A model generated the notes under the pieces. It ran no database searches. It saw only the letters and a list, made by a program, of their open reading frames with translations, and had not been told where the DNA came from. Of a stretch of 64,000 nt of DNA, positions 60,751-64,000 are shown one piece after another (position 1 is the first letter of the stretch; the number at the start of each line of letters is the position of its first letter). The stretch comes from Papiliotrema nemorosa (lineage: Eukaryota; Basidiomycota; Tremellomycetes; Tremellales; Rhynchogastremaceae). A program made the position numbers and the translations under genes. Location: positions 124,001 through 188,000 of the forward strand of contig JASKOT010000026.1 of NCBI GenBank assembly GCA_032158125.1, in the 5' to 3' direction.

Positions 60751-61015
60751 TGTGGCAGAGGTGTACCGCGAACAAGATCACTCTGCGCATGCATACATGT
60801 CCATGTCACTTTGGCGAGGTGGATTCTCGGGGCGCAACATGCCGATCTACTCGGCAGATCGGCTTTGCCGAACCGAGACTTGACGGCTTCTCGGACCGTG
60901 TCAGCGAACGATCTTGGGATCATCAGCCGGTCACTCGTATATTAAGCCCCACGAAGTTCATGTCAAGGCCCCTCAGGCATCCCCGCATTGCTTTAGTGAC
61001 CTCGATTTCGGCGCA

Positions 61016-62894
61016 ATGCCACAGCAAACGTCTTACTCCCACATCGCAGTCAGTCTTCCGCCACCTGGCGAGGGTTAAGTACTCATGGTAGAACAATACC
61101 GATCCCACTTGGTGGAGAGACCCGTGTCTCCGCCGAAATGTCTTGCACTGCCTGGGAATCTCGCTTTGCGTCTACTATCTCGGATGTACGTGCATACCAT
61201 AGCTTCATGACATCAATTTGACCTATAGATGACCAAAATCTGCTGAACGGTTTGCAGGTGGGTGCGAAAGCGCGTGGCGGCGTTGATAATTTCAGGCTCT
61301 TCCTCGATGGAAGGAATACTTCCACAGCCCGAACAGCTCGCGATTGGGATTGGCCACCGCATCGGTCTTCTTTCCAGCTATCGTTACAGCTTTCCTTGGT
61401 GACTGGATCTCCGGTCGATATGGTCGCAAGTGGGGAATCAGGCTTGGAGCGACGATGATCGTAAGGCTCGCGTCGGTACCTTTCTGACTTTAGGTCGCGG
61501 GTTCTTTCGTCAATGCTTGGGCCAAAGACTTTGACAGTGAGTCGATGTCCACTAAGGTCAAGGGCGGTACTCATCATATAGTGTTTATCGGGAGTCGATG
61601 GATCATCGGGTGAGCTCGAGGCAAAGTTGCGTGGTGCAATGGCGGCTAATACAACAGTGCCGGTGGTGGAATCACCAAAGTCTGCGCACCCGCTCTCTTG
61701 CACGAGATCGCTCATCCTCGACTACGAGCCACTCTGGGCGCGACATATTACGCCTTTGCATACCTTGGTGGTGTCTTTGCCGCTTGGATCTGCTTTGGCG
61801 GTCTTTACATCAAGAGCTCATGGTCATGGCGATTCCCTACCTTATTCCAGTTGGCGGGACCCGTGGTGGTCCTTGTTCTCCTTTTCGACATACCAGAAAG
61901 CCCCCGATTCATGATGCGACAAGGTCGAGAGACTGAAGCGTTGAAAGTGTTGGCGAAACATCACGCCAATGGAGACGAAAACGATCCATTGGTCTTGCAC
62001 GAGATGCAAGAGATTCAGGCAGCGCTTGCGGCCGAAGAGGCCAATAAGCAAACCTCCTACTTGGACTTCCTGCGAACGCCGGCCAATCGTCGTCGACTAT
62101 TTGTCGTCTGTTTCATTGCCTTTGGAACCAACTGGGTGGGGAACGGGATTGTGAGCTAGTGAGTGTTACACTCCGATATCCTGAAGGTGTTGATCATCTA
62201 GCTACCTCTCACCCATCCTCAAACTCGTCGGCATCACAAAGCCAGTCGAGGTATCTGCGATCAATGGTTGTTTGGCGCTGTGGAATTGTAAGCCTCGACC
62301 ACACGCAGTAGCTGACACGTAGTGGTCATCGCCACAGCAGTAGCTCAATTTGTCGATCGAATAGGCAGACGTCCACTATGGCTCACCTCGACCGCTGGCA
62401 TGCTGGTCGCATATGTGATCATCACCGCGCTCTCTGCCACTTTTGCCAAGACGCACGACAAGTCGACCGGTATCGCGGTGGTCCCATTCCTCTTCATTTT
62501 CTTCGGCTTCTACGACATTGCTTGGACCATTCAATGCTATTCCTATACGACCGAGATTCTGCCTTACGACCTGCGAACAAAGGGTCTTGCTATTTTTGTA
62601 TGCGTACAGAACATGGCCCTCGCATTCAACACGTATGTGAACCCCATCGCCTTGTCACACATTGGATGGAAGTACTACGGTGTTTACATTGCGACTCTCT
62701 CGATTGTCTTGGTCACAATCTACTTTACCTTCCCCGAGATCAAGGGTTTGACGCTTGACGAGATCTCCCTGGTTTTCGATCAAGGTAGACGAGGTGACCG
62801 GCGTGTGGTCGCGGATCGCCTGGCCGAACGCCGCGAGGAGACCGTTACCGACATACGAGACGATGGCGACCACAAGGAGGCGTCTAATAAGTGA
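61016..62894 (+). CDS. MFS sugar transporter
   Basis: Nine exons (61016-61048, 61092-61185, 61229-61257, 61296-61460, 61494-61536, 61582-61609, 61658-62158, 62202-62287, 62323-62894) give 516 residues, normal for the sugar porter family. Signatures: GYDQNLLNGLQALPRWKEYF in the first helix region, GDWISGRYGRKWGIRLG, PRLRATLGATYYAFAYLGG, PESPRFMMRQGR, DRIGRRPLWLTS and YTTEILPYDLRTKG, ending FPEIKGLTLDEI. Twelve helices are expected. The N-terminal block TDPTWWRDP.. resembles fungal hexose/lactose-type transporters. The substrate cannot be read from the sequence. Confidence 0.9.
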
Positions 62895-63552
62895 GCATGT
62901 AAGACCAAGGATGCCGGCAGGCGATCAAGTGGAGATGAGGTATGAGTGTTTGCTGCCAATCTGCTTATCTCAAGTCAAGTCCTCGTTGATCCACGTTATG
63001 TACGATGTCTATGTATCGGGTAGTTGGCGATTCAGTAGAGGGCCCGCAAGGCCACATTCTGTGAATTTCGGCAGTAGTTATCCCTTCCTAGGTCAGCATT
63101 GCTTGATCCTACCTGTGCAAACGACATGAAGTACAAGACAAGCAGAGAAAGACCTTGTCAGATCGACCACGAGTCGCACATCGCACAAGATTCTCTCCGC
63201 CGCAAGGAGCACTGAAAGTGGGCCCCGCTCCAGGTGACCAGTGACTTGTACTTTGGTCGAATGCAACTAGACATGACCTGGCAGTCGCATGCATGAAATG
63301 GTCTGTCCAAAACGTATGTTAATCAGTCTTTCAAGCCAAACTACCAGAGGATCCACACTGGGCGACTGCTCTGTCCGATACCTGCTCATATCAAAGGGGG
63401 ATCCGAAAGCTGACGCGAAGTGACGCGCAGATGATCGTACATTCTTCTATCGTCCAATTTCTCTGTAGTCTCGAGTCCCCTCCTCCCATGTTATCCTTCC
63501 ATCCATAGCATTGCAAGATGTCCTCGTAAACCTCACGACCTCACATTCATCA
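62895..63552. other. Intergenic region
   Basis: This holds the 3' flank of the sugar transporter and promoter of the partial gene at the right edge. No coding sequence is supported. Confidence 0.4.
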
Positions 63553-64000
63553 ATGGCCTCGTCATCGGCCATCAGTCTCCCGGGCACTTCACCAGCGAAA
63601 AGGGCCAATCCATTCGCCAGACCGACCATCCCTCATTCCCCTTCGTCGTTCAAGCGAACCTCACTCTTACCGACTCTGCCATCGCCCGTCAGGCCAAGCA
63701 CAAATGGACTGTCAACACCTTCCGATAAGCTCATTTCCGCCCACGGGGTCGGAAGCGTCTTGGCGGGGCAAAGCAGATCGGGCTGGAGACTGCTTTGGCG
63801 AGGGGGAGTCGAGATAGGTAAAGAGGGATGGCGCTTGGAAGGTACGCATCTCCTTCTATCAACAATCGCTCCTGATCCTTATGATGAGGATGTGCTGATG
63901 GAGAGGTATAACATTCTTTGCTCAATTGACCTTTCCGGTCCATACTCCATCCGGGACGACCACTTCGAATCCTTTTGATGCGCCGATTCAATCTACACAC
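63553..64000 (+). CDS. Partial gene at window edge, unrecognised
   Basis: The frame opens at the ATG at 63553 with a Ser/Pro-rich stretch (SPAKRANPFARPTIP, SSFKRTSLLPTLPSPV) and then a more ordered part (GVGSVLAGQSRSGWRLLWRGG). It continues to about 63978, where a stop suggests an intron that runs past the window. An earlier intron near 63842 (GTACGC donor) is also possible. No family is recognised. Confidence 0.5.

Overview
This window is a gene-dense, intron-rich fungal nuclear segment. Nearly every gene carries several 32-60 nt introns with GT(A/G)AGT-type donors, CTNAC-like branch points and AG acceptors. Together with the gene content (basidiomycete-style SIN3, DENR, SEC63 and PEX3 genes, multi-exon eL37) and secreted peptides resembling the Cryptococcus quorum peptide Qsp1, this points to a tremellomycete yeast (Cryptococcus/Kwoniella-like). 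All coordinates and splice junctions were read by hand; exon joins were accepted when they preserved frame and restored recognisable family sequence.

Layout. 0-20 kb holds housekeeping genes: an SRF1-like membrane protein, a PP4 regulatory subunit 1-like HEAT protein, the SIN3 corepressor, a peroxisomal enoyl-CoA isomerase/hydratase, ribosomal protein eL37 with a 6-nt microexon, and a USP25/28-like protein whose catalytic cysteine appears to be threonine. 20-22 kb holds the translation factor DENR/TMA22, a tandem pair of imperfect hairpins, and an unrecognised acidic protein.

22.4-25.3 kb is the most interesting region. Two small secreted-peptide precursor genes are transcribed divergently across about 2.2 kb of mostly non-coding DNA. 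The minus-strand gene, read across two short introns, encodes a signal peptide and two near-identical units ending CGG(Y/H)PW-KR, i.e. Kex2-type sites after Cys-paired dodecapeptides. Each unit is interrupted by an intron at exactly the same Cys codon. The plus-strand gene encodes a 43-residue precursor ending QGWWGQGGRPY, also split by a phase-1 intron just before its last residues. Both have a TATA box about 85-90 nt upstream of the ATG.

26-54 kb holds an NADP-type alcohol dehydrogenase, a PX-domain protein (YPT35-like), a Cys-rich membrane protein, REX4 exonuclease, mitochondrial tryptophanyl-tRNA synthetase, a 1644-residue disordered protein with internal repeats, a spermidine/diamine acetyltransferase-like protein, a 5'-truncated NmrA-like gene head-to-head with PEX3, COX13, SEC63, a UBC1/UBE2K E2, UTP13 and COX18.

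54.7-62.9 kb looks like a catabolic group: an enolase-superfamily sugar-acid (L-fuconate type) dehydratase, a Zn2Cys6 transcription factor, an NAD(P)-dependent reductase of the dihydroflavonol-reductase type, and an MFS sugar transporter. The window ends inside another gene. No tRNA, rRNA, CRISPR or clear transposon was found.
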